Shown: in pieces, positions 7,118 to 16,625 of the stretch
How the letters are laid out: the number at the start of each line of letters is the position of its first letter
Numbering within the stretch: position 1 is the stretch's first letter
Source: Streptomyces mobaraensis NBRC 13819 = DSM 40847
GTDB lineage: Bacteria > Actinomycetota > Actinomycetes > Streptomycetales > Streptomycetaceae
Length of the DNA stretch: 64,000 nucleotides
Assembly (NCBI RefSeq): GCF_017916255.1
Contig: NZ_CP072827.1
Coordinates: forward strand, 5,791,501-5,855,500
Reading direction: 5' to 3'
Translations under genes and position numbers: made by a program
Notes under the pieces: model-generated
The model's database searches: none
The model's input: the letters and a program-made list of their open reading frames with translations, nothing else
Told to the model about the DNA's origin: nothing

Positions 7118-9559
7118 ATGCAGCGACGGTGGGCACCGGTCTGGTTACTCTGCGGCGCCTTCGTGTTAGCCCTCGTCCGGGAACTCCAGCACGGTGAGGG
7201 AGGCGAGGGCGTGGCCGTCTCCGTGACGATCGCGGTGGGAGGGCTCTTCGGTGCGCTCGGCATGTGGACGTGGCGTGGTCGGCCGCGGACCGCTCGCTCG
7301 ACTCACCGGCAAGTCGCGGACGCGGCCGAGGCGTTGGCTATGCTCGTGCACCAGCAGTGGGAACAGGAGGCGATGCTGCGGCAGTTGTTCTCGCCCGCAC
7401 CGCTGCCCGTTCTCTGGTGGGACGCGGCGCTGCCCGACGCCTGTGACCACCGCCGGCTCATCGGCGACCCCGTCTCGTGCCGGGCGGACGCACCGGAGGA
7501 CCTGGCCGTCGCGTTCCGGCGCCTGCCGCACCGGCGGCTCGTCGTTCTCGGCCCGGCCGGATCGGGCAAAACCACCTTCGCCGTACTGCTGACGCTCGCG
7601 CTGCTGCGCGACCGCGCCCCCGGCGCCCCCGTACCGGTGCTCCTCTCCCTCGCCTCCTTCGACCCGGCACGGCACAGCGCCCACGACTGGCTCGCACGCC
7701 AGATCGCGGACGGCTATCCGGCGCTCGGCGACGTCCGGTCGTATGGCACCACCGCCGTAGAGGACCTGCTGGCCGCCCGGTGGGTGATCCCCGTACTGGA
7801 CGGGCTGGACGAACTGCCTCCGCCCAGCCAGCCCGGCGTACTCGCGGCCCTGAACGCCGCCTTCCCCGCCCACGCGCCGCTCGTCCTCACCTGCCGTACC
7901 AGCGCCTACGCCCGGGCGGTCGCTGGGGCGAGTGTGTTGACTGCGGCCGCCGTCATCGAACCGGCTCCCCTGGATGCCGTCGACGCCCTCGCGTCACTGC
8001 GGCTCGCCGCGCCGCCCGGCCCGGCGCAGCGGCGCTGGGACCTGCTGGCCCGGCACGTGGCCGACCACCCCGAAGGGCCCGCCGCGCAGGCCTTGCAGAG
8101 GCCCCTGCTCACGGCTCTGGCCCGTACGGTGTACGCCGACGCCGGGGGCGACCCCGCCGAACTCGCCGACGTCGGCCGCTTTCCCACGGCGAACGCGGTG
8201 GAACAGCATCTGCTCGACGCGCTCGTACCGAGCCTGCTCGAACGGGCCCGCCACTCCAGCGGATCCTCCCGGTCCGGCCGGTCCGTCCAGTCCACCGGGT
8301 CCGCCCTGCGCCACCTCGCCTGCCTGGCTCACGGGCTCAGCCGTCAGGGCACGCACGACCTGGCGTGGTGGCAGCTCCACCAGTGGGTTCCCCTGCTCGG
8401 CCGTACCTGGAGCCGGGCCGCGGTGTGGAGTCTCGTCGCGGCCCTGGCCGCCCTGTCGGGGTACGCGCTCCACCACGTGGCAGGCCCCCGGCCGCAACTG
8501 GATTCGCCCGCGTTCGTGAGGGTGACGTGCGGGGTCGCCCTCGCCCTCTTCGCCATGCAGTGCCTGGCCGCCCGAACCGTTACGCGAGGCGGCGTCCGCC
8601 CCCGCCCGCTGCGTACCGCCGCGCTGACGGCGCTGGTGGGGGCGTTGACCAACGCGCTGTGCCAGGTGGTGCTGCGGCGGATGTTCACCCATGTCGGAAC
8701 GGTGGAGACCGTTCAGCACAATCTCAAGCATCTCACCGTCTACGGCCTGGGCATCTTCCTGGTCCTTCTCGCGTCCGGCCCGCCGGCTCCGCCGCGGGTA
8801 CCGAGCCGGGGTTCGTTCACGTTGCTGCACTGGCGGGAACGGCTGCCGCGCGCCCTGGCGACCGTCGCCGGGACGGCCGTTCTCATCGGCACGGCGCTTC
8901 ACCTGTACGTGCTGATCGGCATCTGGCCGTCGGATCCGTGGACGCACAGGACCGCCGTCTCCGCCCTGGCCGTCTGGGCCACCGGCATCGCCGCCGGAGC
9001 CCTGTGCGGGGCCGTCCTCGGTGCCGTCCGGTCGGTCCGGACCTCCGCCTCACGGCTGGATGTCACCACTCCGGCCGAATCGATGCGGGCGGACCGGGCC
9101 ATCACCCTCGTCGGCGTGGCGGCCGCGGCCCTTCTCTTCCACCTGCCGGACGACGTCGCCCTGGCCATGAGCCTTGCCACCGGACACGACCCCTGGCCCC
9201 CGGTCTCCGACATCGTGCTGTTCGCCCTGTCCGATCTGCTGCCCGTGGGAATGGTCCTCGCCCTGACCGCCTTCGCCTGGCCGCACTACAGCGTGGCACG
9301 GCTGATCCTGGCCGCCCAGGGGCGTCTGCCGTTGCGCTTGCAGACGTTCCTGTCGGAGGCCCACCGGTTGGGCATCCTCCGCCAGGTCGGTTCCGTCTAC
9401 CAGTTCCGGCACGCGAGCCTGCAACACCGGCTCGCAGCCTCGGCCCACCTACCCCCTCAGCGCGACCGACGCGGCGACAGTCGCACGGCCGTCCGGTCGG
9501 CGCTCTGCTCCGGGGCGGGCCCGCCGGGGGAACGGCACGAGAGGCCGCAGGAAGAATGA
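7118..9559 (+). CDS. Membrane-anchored NACHT-domain NTPase
   Basis: 813 residues from ATG 7118, preceded by GGGGGCGGAG. Two N-terminal hydrophobic segments (about 8-24 and 32-47) precede a NACHT P-loop NTPase: Walker A GPAGSGKTTF (145-154), Walker B with the NACHT signature VLDGLDEL (226-233), and LVLTCRTSAYARAV as sensor region. The C-terminal half (about 425-760) has roughly eight predicted membrane helices, then LRQVGSVYQFRHASLQHRLA, the tail seen in Streptomyces NACHT proteins. STAND/NACHT proteins are signalling switches, some acting in phage defence; no effector domain is visible here. Codons 10 and 17 are TTA, the rare leucine codon read by bldA tRNA, so translation is probably developmentally gated. 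The gene sits alone among remnants. Confidence 0.85.
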   Translation: MQRRWAPVWLLCGAFVLALVRELQHGEGGEGVAVSVTIAVGGLFGALGMWTWRGRPRTARSTHRQVADAAEALAMLVHQQWEQEAMLRQLFSPAPLPVLWWDAALPDACDHRRLIGDPVSCRADAPEDLAVAFRRLPHRRLVVLGPAGSGKTTFAVLLTLALLRDRAPGAPVPVLLSLASFDPARHSAHDWLARQIADGYPALGDVRSYGTTAVEDLLAARWVIPVLDGLDELPPPSQPGVLAALNAAFPAHAPLVLTCRTSAYARAVAGASVLTAAAVIEPAPLDAVDALASLRLAAPPGPAQRRWDLLARHVADHPEGPAAQALQRPLLTALARTVYADAGGDPAELADVGRFPTANAVEQHLLDALVPSLLERARHSSGSSRSGRSVQSTGSALRHLACLAHGLSRQGTHDLAWWQLHQWVPLLGRTWSRAAVWSLVAALAALSGYALHHVAGPRPQLDSPAFVRVTCGVALALFAMQCLAARTVTRGGVRPRPLRTAALTALVGALTNALCQVVLRRMFTHVGTVETVQHNLKHLTVYGLGIFLVLLASGPPAPPRVPSRGSFTLLHWRERLPRALATVAGTAVLIGTALHLYVLIGIWPSDPWTHRTAVSALAVWATGIAAGALCGAVLGAVRSVRTSASRLDVTTPAESMRADRAITLVGVAAAALLFHLPDDVALAMSLATGHDPWPPVSDIVLFALSDLLPVGMVLALTAFAWPHYSVARLILAAQGRLPLRLQTFLSEAHRLGILRQVGSVYQFRHASLQHRLAASAHLPPQRDRRGDSRTAVRSALCSGAGPPGERHERPQEE

Positions 9560-9917
9560 TGCATCCGGCGTCTCGTCCGACGAGGACTCCGGGTCAGGGT
9601 CGCCACCGGCGAGGCGTCGCCCTGGAACCTCCCGGTCTGGACCTCACCGGACCCGGTGCCCCTCACCGGTGCCATCGGGCCGGTGACCCGGGCGACCACG
9701 ACGGTCTTGCCGCGCGGACGGGCGTCTGCCTCACGCCGCGACTTCCAAGTCGGGCGCTGCCCGTGCCTCGCTGCCAGGATGGGCCGGGAGTGGCTACGAA
9801 AGAGACGTGTTGTGTTCCCGGGCCGCTCAAAGGGAATTACTACTTCATGAGCTGCCGGTAAAGGGCATACTGCCCGTGTGCACAGACGGGAGGGCGACGG
9901 CACGCCCGTGGCAGCTA
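9560..9917. other. Intergenic, no gene seen
   Basis: 358 bp between the NACHT gene and the ArsR pseudogene. Six-frame reading shows only short out-of-character frames. A less GC-rich patch near 9830-9880 (aaagggaattactacttcatg) might hold a promoter for the downstream regulator before it decayed, but I see no confident boxes. Confidence 0.5.
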
Positions 9918-10373
9918 ACGCCACATCACCTGGAAACCACCGGTCCTGGAAGTCACCGGGACCATCAGCCGCCGCATCGATCTCCATCTCGACGGACGCG
10001 GGCTGTTGTTGATCCCCTCGTGGTTCGGTCACCGGCTTCCGCTGCTCGATCCCCATGCCGAGCCGCAACCTTTCCTCACGTATCCGGCGCACCGCGAGGC
10101 CGTCGGCGCCAGGCCGGACGGGGCGTCGACGGGCGCCTCGGCGGCCGCCCTGGGCGCGTTACTGGGCCGCACCCGCGCCGCGGTACTGCTGACGATCGCC
10201 GACAGGACAGGCTGCACCACAACCGAGATCGCCCGCCGAGTCGGCATCTCCGCCGCGAGCGCCAGCGAACACACGTCCGTGTCCGGTCGGCCGAACTCGT
10301 CACAACGGCCCGTCACCGCAACACCGCCCTGCACACGGCAACACCCACGGCCCTGGCCCTCCTCGGATCCTGA
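9918..10373 (+). pseudogene. ArsR-type transcriptional regulator, frameshifted and 5'-truncated
   Basis: One frame reads RHITWKPPVLEVTGT, GRGLLLIPSWFGHRLPLLDP, then LGALLGRTRAAVLLTIADRT and TTEIARRVGISAASASEHTS. This is the layout of large Streptomyces ArsR regulators (N-terminal DUF5937-like part, then winged helix). The sequence continues in another frame as RSAELVTTARHRNTALHTAT and ALALLGS. Restoring one base near 10281 (GTG-C-TCC) rejoins the two. Upstream, a TAA at 9918-9920 precedes the first recognisable codon, so the N-terminal half is also gone. Two independent lesions argue for a true pseudogene. Confidence 0.7.
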
Positions 10374-10643
10374 GGCGAAAGCCCTCGACTACGCCGTACT
10401 CCTCACCGAGGCGGTCGCCACGTCGGGTCGAGTTCATCTGCCGGCGCCCGTCCCGAGGGAGTGATCATCGAGATCGCGATCGACCGCGCTATGGGGCAAG
10501 CGAAGCTTTCGGCGCACAGGCGGGCTGCTTGCACCGGCTTCGTTCGTCCGCTGAGGGGGTGCTGCCCACGCGGCGCCCCGCCGAATCTGGCTCGGGCGGT
10601 CTTGAAGTGGTTTGCTGTCGGGCCTTTCACCGCGAACTCGTGG

Positions 10644-10726
10644 CTACGGTCGCCGCAGGCGTCCGACCGGGCAGTAGCGCTCGCCGCCCTCAACTGCAAG
10701 AGTTAGCCCGGGGGCGATCTCGGTGA
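10644..10726 (-). repeat. Displaced copy of the pth 3' end (left direct repeat)
   Basis: From 10652 to 10726 the sequence matches 19731-19805 with four mismatches in 75 positions. On the minus strand it encodes LTEIAPGLTLAVEGGERYCP, VGRLRRP and stop, the C-terminus of the intact peptidyl-tRNA hydrolase at 19723-20451. Identity stops at its right edge, where the truncated CBS gene begins. The two copies are in direct orientation 9.08 kb apart, as the att duplication of an integrated element would be. Confidence 0.85.
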
Positions 10727-11055
10727 GGGCGGGAGTGCGGACGCCATCGGCCGATGGCGCGGCCGGCGCTGGGCGGGACGAACGGTCCGGCGAGGACGTC
10801 CCGCAGACGGAGCCGGTCGGTGTAGGTGAGGCTGCCGCGGAGAACGGCGAGCTGGGCCAGGGTGATCAGGCCGGTGCTCTGGTCGTCCCCGTCGCAGAGG
10901 ACGAGGTGATCGACACGGGCGCCGGCCATGAGGGCCAGAGCCACCTCGACCGTCATGTCGTCACGGACCCGTGGTCCGGAGGCGTCCCTGTCGTCGGCCA
11001 CGGCCTTGGGGGAGGGATCCACGCCATGCTGATGCTGCGTTCGCGACGGTGTCAT
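10690..11055 (-). pseudogene. CBS-domain protein, 3' end replaced
   Basis: Starts at ATG 11055 with a perfect AGGAGG box. Residues 30-95 (VRDDMTVEVALALMAGARVDHLVL, STGLITLAQLAVLRG, DRLRLRDVLAGPF) are the first CBS motif of the two-motif proteins found beside cold-shock helicases in Streptomyces. After PFVPP the frame runs into the displaced pth fragment and stops. The second CBS motif (usually ...MAEAEHAM..LGALPVVD) is missing. A pair of CBS motifs is needed to form the nucleotide-binding module, so function is probably lost. Confidence 0.7.
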
Positions 11056-11106
11056 ACGCGCCTCCTGGCGGACAATGGAGAGGGGTGGGCTGGTGATCAC
11101 AGTGTG

Positions 11107-12563
11107 CTACGCGGCCGAATCGAAGCCGGTCCGCCGCCGTGACCCGCGGGACCCCGCTTCACCGACGGGCCGGCCCTGGCCGGCGTGGCCCCGGCACCCC
11201 CGGCGGGCCCGGGACGAGGAGGACGGCCCGCGGCGGTGTTCCACGTCCGGCGCGGTGATGACGACCGGGACACCGGAAGGGGTCTGGGCGCCGGTGATGC
11301 GGCTCAGCTCCGCCTCGCCCGAACGCACCTGGGCGACCCGCGGGGTGATGCCCGCCGAGACCATCAGCCGGCTCATCCCGCGCCGCTGACCAGGAGTCAC
11401 CAGGGTGACGACGCTGCCGGACTCGCCGGCGCGGGCCGTGCGGCCGCCGCGGTGCAGGTAGTCCTTGTGGTCGCCGGGCGGATCCACATTGACGACCAGG
11501 TCGAGGTCGTCGACGTGGATCCCGCGCGCCGCGACGTTGGTCGCCACCAGGACCTTCACATGCCCGCTCCTGAACTGAGCCAGGGTCCGCGTGCGCTGCG
11601 GCTGGGACTTGCCCCCGTGCAGGGCCGCGGCGCGGACACCGCTGCTCAGCAGGTGCTCGGTCAGCCGGTCCACCGCGTGCTTGGTGTCGAGGAACATGAT
11701 CACCCGGCCGTCCCGCGCCGCGATCTCGGTGGTCGTGCGGTGCTTGTCCGCGTCGTGCACGTGGAGGATGTGGTGCTCCATCGTGGTGACCGCGCCCGCC
11801 GACGGGTCGACGGAGTGCACCACCGGGTCCGTCAGGTAGCGGCGGACCAGAAGGTCGACGTTGCGGTCCAGGGTGGCCGAGAAGAGCATCCGCTGCCCGT
11901 CGGGACGCACCTGGTCGAGCAGGGCGGTGACCTGCGGCATGAAGCCCATGTCGGTCATCTGGTCGGCCTCGTCGAGGACCGTGACGCCGACGCCGTCCAG
12001 CCGGCAGTCGCCCCGGTCGATGAGGTCCTTGAGCCGTCCGGGCGTCGTGACGACCACCTCGGCCCCGGTGCGCAGCGCACCGGCCTGCCGTCCGACGGAC
12101 ATCCCGCCGACGACGGTGGTCAGCCGCAGGCCGCGGAGCGGGCGTACGGGGCGAGCGCGTCGGCGACCTGCTGGGCGAGCTCCCGGGTGGGGACGAGGAC
12201 GAGGGCGAGCGGTCGCCGCGGCTCGGCACGCCGCCCCGCCGTACGGGCCAGTACGGCTAGGCCGAAGGCGAGGGTCTTGCCCGAGCCGGTGCGGCCCCGG
12301 CCGAGCACGTCACGGCCGGCCAGGGAGTTCGGCAGGGTCGCCGCCTGGATCGGGAACGGTACGGTCACGCCTTCGTGGCCGAGCGCGGCCAGCAGCCGCG
12401 CGGGCATGGCGAGATCGGCGAACGCCCCGACGGCGGGCAGCGCGGGCGTGACCGTCTTCGGCGGCGCGAACTCGCCCCGCACGGCCGGTCGATTTCCGGG
12501 GGCCTTGGAACGGCGCGGACCGCCGGGTCGGTCGAATGTATGGGTGGGGCGGGAACGCTTCAT
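11107..12563 (-). pseudogene. DEAD-box RNA helicase with a frameshift
   Basis: Two frames carry one helicase. From ATG 12563 (AAGGAAGG upstream) come motif Q, motif I GRTGSGKT, motif Ia PTRELAQQ and then stop at 12120. From about 12138 another frame continues through VVGGMSVGRQ, TPGRLKDL, motif II VLDEADQM, motif III SAT, VATNVAARGIHVDDLD and motif VI HRGGRTARAG to 11107. A single base lost near 12139-12143 (CGG to CG within A-R-L-R-G-L) explains the break. The complete protein would be RhlE-like, about 485 residues. The truncated N-terminal product lacks the DEAD motif. A sequencing error is possible, but the neighbours are also damaged. Confidence 0.75.
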
Positions 12564-12730
12564 GCGGAACCTTCCTTGACGGGCACGTGGCAAGGAATTC
12601 CCGCAGCAGTCGATCCGCGCAGAGAATCTCGAGAGACGAGCCGGATGTGAAATGCCGGGTCGGACCGGTGGAACGTGTCACCGGTCGGATATGCGGCGGA
12701 GCGTTCCGCCGCGCGCCCTGAAAAACGGCG

Positions 12731-12767
12731 AGCCGGGGCCCGCACCCCAATGGTGCGGGCCCCGGCT
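12731..12767 (-). terminator. Strong hairpin terminator of the cold-shock gene
   Basis: AGCCGGGGCCCGCACC (12731-12746) and GGTGCGGGCCCCGGCT (12752-12767) form a perfect 16-bp stem with a 5-base loop. On the minus strand it is followed by CGCCGTTTTTC, giving a U-run. It lies 22 bp beyond the csp stop codon, the classic intrinsic terminator layout. Confidence 0.9.
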
Positions 12768-12789
12768 GCGCAGTACGTCGGTGCCGGTG

Positions 12790-13023
<234 letters not shown>

Positions 13024-13142
13024 TCACCACGACGCGCGTCAACGGTCCGCTGGGTCGCCGACGTGTGCCGGCGGCCCGGTGTTCGTCGTCGTTGTCCCCG
13101 TTCACGCCGGCGACGCCGCGCCGCAGCATACGGGCGGCGCTT

Positions 13143-14126
13143 TCACCAGGACAGTGTGAGGGAACCGTCCTGGCCGGCCTGTCCTTGACCGCCTTCGCCG
13201 CCAGGGCCGCCCGGGTTGGTTCTGCCCGTAACGGTATTCCCCTTGACGCCGGGGCCGCCGCCGACGCCGTGCTTCCCCCCGTCTCCCCCTCGGCCGGCGT
13301 GTGCCCCCGCCGGGCCGGGTCCGCCGCTACCGCCACGGAAATAGGCCGGCCTGCCCGGTTCTCCGGCATGCGTGGATACGCGCTTGACGACTTCCGCCCG
13401 CTGCGGATCGCAGGAACCGGTCTCCCCACCCCCGCCTCCGGCACCCGCTCTGGCATTGCCGGAACGGGGCTGTCCGCTTTGCTGTCGTTCTGCTCCGCCG
13501 CCTCCGCCCCCTCCCTCACCGCTGCGGCCGGCGGATCCGCCGCGGGCCAGGATCAGTTCGGGGAACCGTTTGGCGCGACGCTCGACGAAGGACGGGCCGC
13601 CGGCGGTTCCGTCGGCCCCGTGCCCGCCCGAGCTGCCGGAGCCGGCGGAGGTGGGGTCCCCGTGTCCTCCCTTGCCGCCCCCGCCCCCATTCCGGGGACG
13701 GAGACCTCCTTGGCCGACGCGGAGAATGAGCGGCTCTCCCGGTTCGACGCTGACCTCGCACACCAGCAGGGCACCGCCGGCGCCGCCTCCGCCGGGGCCG
13801 CCCTTGTGTCCGGCGCTTCCGTTTGCCTGCTGCGTTCCGCCGCCTCCCCCGCCGCCTCCGCCTCCGCCTCCTCCACCGCCGCCCGCCCCGACGGCGGTGA
13901 TGGTCAACCGGTGGATTCCGTCGGGGACTTGGAATTCGTAGCGGCCGGCCCGCGTGAAGACCCGCTCGGCAGCGGCGGCGGGCGAGGGTGCCACGACCCC
14001 AGCGGTGACGAGAGCCAAGACGACGCCGACCAGCGTCCCCGCCCGGCCCGCGCCGGCCGCCGGCCGTGTACGTGCCAGGCACCCGGGCGGGAAAGGGAAG
14101 GAGGAGACGGGGAAAGGGCTGCGCAT
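13143..14126 (-). CDS. Secreted glycine-rich protein, paralogue 1
   Basis: 327 residues, ATG at 14126 with GGAGG at good spacing. An Arg-rich n-region and hydrophobic core (TLVGVVLALVTAGVV, about 30-45) end in Ala-Ala-Ala-Ala, a signal peptide. The mature part begins RVFTRAGRYEFQVPDGIHRL, then enters poly-Gly (16 in a row) and collagen-like Gly-x-y stretches, ending GSLTLSW. The VPDG..LTITAVGAGGG motif is the hallmark of glycine-rich-domain proteins seen in actinomycete surface or phage-tail-like proteins. Same architecture and final Ser-Trp as the next gene, so they are tandem paralogues. Role probably extracellular or wall-associated; inferred. Confidence 0.75.
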   Translation of the reverse strand: MRSPFPVSSFPFPPGCLARTRPAAGAGRAGTLVGVVLALVTAGVVAPSPAAAAERVFTRAGRYEFQVPDGIHRLTITAVGAGGGGGGGGGGGGGGGGTQQANGSAGHKGGPGGGGAGGALLVCEVSVEPGEPLILRVGQGGLRPRNGGGGGKGGHGDPTSAGSGSSGGHGADGTAGGPSFVERRAKRFPELILARGGSAGRSGEGGGGGGGAERQQSGQPRSGNARAGAGGGGGETGSCDPQRAEVVKRVSTHAGEPGRPAYFRGGSGGPGPAGAHAGRGGDGGKHGVGGGPGVKGNTVTGRTNPGGPGGEGGQGQAGQDGSLTLSW

Positions 14127-14346
14127 ACTGAGCCTCCGTTGTGGATGCTTGACGGGTGCGTCGGACCTTGCGAGGGGATCGAGCCGCGTGTCGGGAGCAC
14201 GGCGGCCGAGGGCCCGGAGGGCCGCCGGCTCAATCCTCGTTCGCGCGCTTCCGCTGTCTCAGGCCGTCTTCCGGCCCGCCGCGTGCTTGGCCGCCGGCGT
14301 CGCCGGTGTCCTCATCGCCAACGGCCTGTCTTCCGAGGGTGCGGGG

Positions 14347-15504
14347 CTACCAGCTGATGTAGGCGTAGCCGGGCCCGCCGTCCTTGCCGGGGTGCCCCGG
14401 GGAACCCGCGTGGCCTGCCAGGCCCGGTGAGCCCGCGCTGCCTCCGGCGGGGGTTCCCCCGCCTTTGCCGCCTCGCCCACCATCGCCGCCTCGCCCACCG
14501 TCACCGCCGGCCCCTCCGACCGCCGTGCCGGGAGGCGGGGTGATGGGGTCCGGGGCCTCGACGGCGGCTTGGTGTCCCCCGGCTCCTCCGGCTCCGCCGC
14601 CGGCGTCGCGGACGAGGTTGCCCCCCCTGCCGCCTTCGCCCCTGTCTCTGTCGGAGTTCCGGCCGGCCTCGCCATTGGCGCCGTTACCGCCCTTGTGCCC
14701 CGGGTTGATGACGGCCGGGACGGAGGCTTCCTGCGTCCCGCCGCATCGGAAACGTGATCGCACCGATGGTGCGGAGACGGCTGTCGCGACTCCGCCCGCC
14801 CCGCGCCCCCCGCCGGATTTGGCGTTCCCGGAGGAGAGGCTGCCCCCTCCGTAGTGCCCGCCTCCACCGGGCGCGGCCGCTGCCCCTCCCGGAACACCTT
14901 TGAGATCCGGGGAAAACGCGGAGGCATAAGCCACGGCCCCGCGCCGCTCATCTTTCACGACGACACCGATGGCCAGACCGCCTCGGCTGCCGGGCGTACC
15001 GGTCTCGCCGGCGTGGCCGTCATAGCCACCGGCGGCTCCGGAGCCGCCTTGACCGCCGGTGCCCTGCCTGCCTGCGGAGCCCGCAGCCCCTCCACGGCTG
15101 CCGGGCCGCACCAATACGGACAGTTTGTCTCCGGCGCGCACGGGGACGGCGGCGCAGCGCAAGTACGCACCGCTGTGACCGGAGAATCCGCCGTTGCCAC
15201 CGCCCCCGCCGCCTCCACCGCCTCCTCCGCCACCGCCACCGGTTCCGAAGGACGCGCCCCCGCCGCCGCCACCCCCGCCGCCGCTCCCACCGGCGCCACC
15301 CCCGCCGCCGGCGCCGGCACTCCACAGGTGGAAGGTGACCGACGTCACCCCTTCGGGCACGGTGAAGGTATGCGACCCGAGGCCGAATCCCTGCCCCCCG
15401 GCCGCGTGCGCCTGCCCGGGGGCGCCCAGCAGCGCCGCACAGCTCGCCACGCCCACAGCGGCGGCGACAGCCCGGCTGCGCACCCGCTCGTTCAACCGCT
15501 TCAC
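14347..15504 (-). CDS. Secreted glycine-rich protein, paralogue 2
   Basis: 385 residues from GTG at 15504. Signal peptide 1-34 (KRLNERVRSR, then AVAAAVGVASCAALLGA, AHA-A cleavage). The mature start SHTFTVPEGVTSVTFHLWSA precedes glycine runs and irregular collagen-like triplets, with a non-repetitive island around SVLVRPGSRGG. The C-terminus ends YAYISW, paralleling LTLSW in the neighbour 220 bp away. Both are on the minus strand and were probably duplicated in tandem. The glycine tracts are built of GGN codons that could slip. No membrane anchor or sortase motif is present, so release or non-covalent wall association is likely. Confidence 0.75.
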   Translation of the reverse strand: MKRLNERVRSRAVAAAVGVASCAALLGAPGQAHAAGGQGFGLGSHTFTVPEGVTSVTFHLWSAGAGGGGGAGGSGGGGGGGGGASFGTGGGGGGGGGGGGGGGNGGFSGHSGAYLRCAAVPVRAGDKLSVLVRPGSRGGAAGSAGRQGTGGQGGSGAAGGYDGHAGETGTPGSRGGLAIGVVVKDERRGAVAYASAFSPDLKGVPGGAAAAPGGGGHYGGGSLSSGNAKSGGGRGAGGVATAVSAPSVRSRFRCGGTQEASVPAVINPGHKGGNGANGEAGRNSDRDRGEGGRGGNLVRDAGGGAGGAGGHQAAVEAPDPITPPPGTAVGGAGGDGGRGGDGGRGGKGGGTPAGGSAGSPGLAGHAGSPGHPGKDGGPGYAYISW

Positions 15505-15607
15505 TGAATCCCCGTCCTCCCCATTACGTATGCGGTTCGGCGATCAGAGAGCACCGTCCCGCGCTTCCCACCCGCCACGCGCACCGCACAGGCGCGCCGG
15601 CTATCCG

Positions 15608-15883
15608 TCAGCACTGCCTCAAGGCCGCGTTCACCGTGCTTGAGACGCCCGACGTGGTGCTCTGGACCGTCGGGCCGAGCGTGTCCTTGGTACTGCCCAC
15701 CGGCCCCGCCCCCGGCTGCCCGGCCGAGGACTGTTCGCCGGCGTAACCGCCGGGCGAGGCGGAGCCCATGGGGTCGTACCGGTACGGGTCGGTCACCTCG
15801 CGTTCCTGGGTGATCCTGCCTGGGGCCGGCGAGACGATCAGCGCCGGAAACGGAGCACGGTCCACGACCACGACCACGGCCAT
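15608..15883 (-). CDS. Small hypothetical protein
   Basis: 91 residues from ATG 15883 (a longer reading is possible). A short hydrophobic N-terminus (VVVVV...APFPALIV) is followed by an uncharged region rich in Gly, Ser, Thr and Pro that ends STVNAALRQC. Codon use is plausible and it lies on the same strand as the glycine-rich genes, 104 bp upstream of the second one. No family recognised; it could equally be non-coding. Confidence 0.3.
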   Translation of the reverse strand: MAVVVVVDRAPFPALIVSPAPGRITQEREVTDPYRYDPMGSASPGGYAGEQSSAGQPGAGPVGSTKDTLGPTVQSTTSGVSSTVNAALRQC

Positions 15884-16470
15884 GGTCGTCGGCCGCCGGC
15901 AGGCCCACCGCACGCCCGCGCATCGAAGCCATGCACTCCTCCCTTCGGACAGACCTGTACTGCCGCCACACGGGCACCCTTGAGAGGGGTGCGCCGCAGG
16001 GACCCGGCCACGCCGAACCATCGGCACGTGCGCGGGACCGCTTCCGGAGGACCCGACCGTCCTGTGGCTCCAGACAACTACTGGCTCGGCCGCCGGCCGC
16101 ACAAGGCCCCGCCGGTCCGCGAACGGCACCGGTCTGAATGGCTGTTCAAAGGGGAACGGCAATCCGAGGAGTCGCCATGCCGTAACCCGGACGCAGCGAC
16201 CCAAATGGCGCCCCCGGCCCATCCCCCCGAACCGCCTACCGTGCCCTCATCACCTACATGGGTGCATTTTCCGGATGTAACCGAAAGTCAACGCCGCAAG
16301 CACCCGCGACGGCGCCTGACCCCAGCTGCGACCGCGGCGTCCAGGGCCGGCGAGAGGATCGGTTCGCCGACCGCGCACGGGCAGTCCTGCGGAGAGGGCG
16401 GGCCGTCCCAGCTCCCGCGTTCCAACGCGGCGGCAGTCCGCCTACGGCCGTCGCAGGCGGACCGGAGCGG
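15884..16470. other. Intergenic, nothing recognised
   Basis: 587 bp. No frame here looks coding on either strand. The GC content is slightly lower than in flanking genes. It lies inside the disturbed region, so it may be old coding sequence beyond recognition. Confidence 0.5.
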
Positions 16471-16625
16471 TCAGAGGCGCTCGCGCAGCGCCGGGTGGTC
16501 GGCGACCACCGTCGCCGGAGCCGGGGGCGATCTCGAGGTCTGCCGGCGTAGACGACAGCGTGCTTGTCCGGCGCCGGGAACTCGAAGCGGGCGAAGAAGT
16601 CGTCCAGAGCACCGGGGTTGACGGC
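16471..16625 (-). pseudogene. 3' fragment of an unrecognised gene (right copy)
   Basis: The minus strand reads LDDFFARFEFPAPDKHAVVY, then after an extra G near 16518 continues EIAPGSATVVADHPALRERL and stop at 16471. The last 70 bp repeat 6479-6545, differing mainly by that extra base. This copy keeps more of the parent coding region than the left one, but no start is visible. Family unknown. Confidence 0.5.

Noticed and set aside
10461..10706. 81-residue open frame before the pth fragment
   Set aside because: It runs through the antisense of the displaced pth tail and has no protein-like pattern.
13143..15504. CRISPR-like or satellite repeat because of regular GGC/GCC runs
   Set aside because: The periodicity is codon-level glycine repetition within signal-peptide-bearing genes, not spaced identical repeats.
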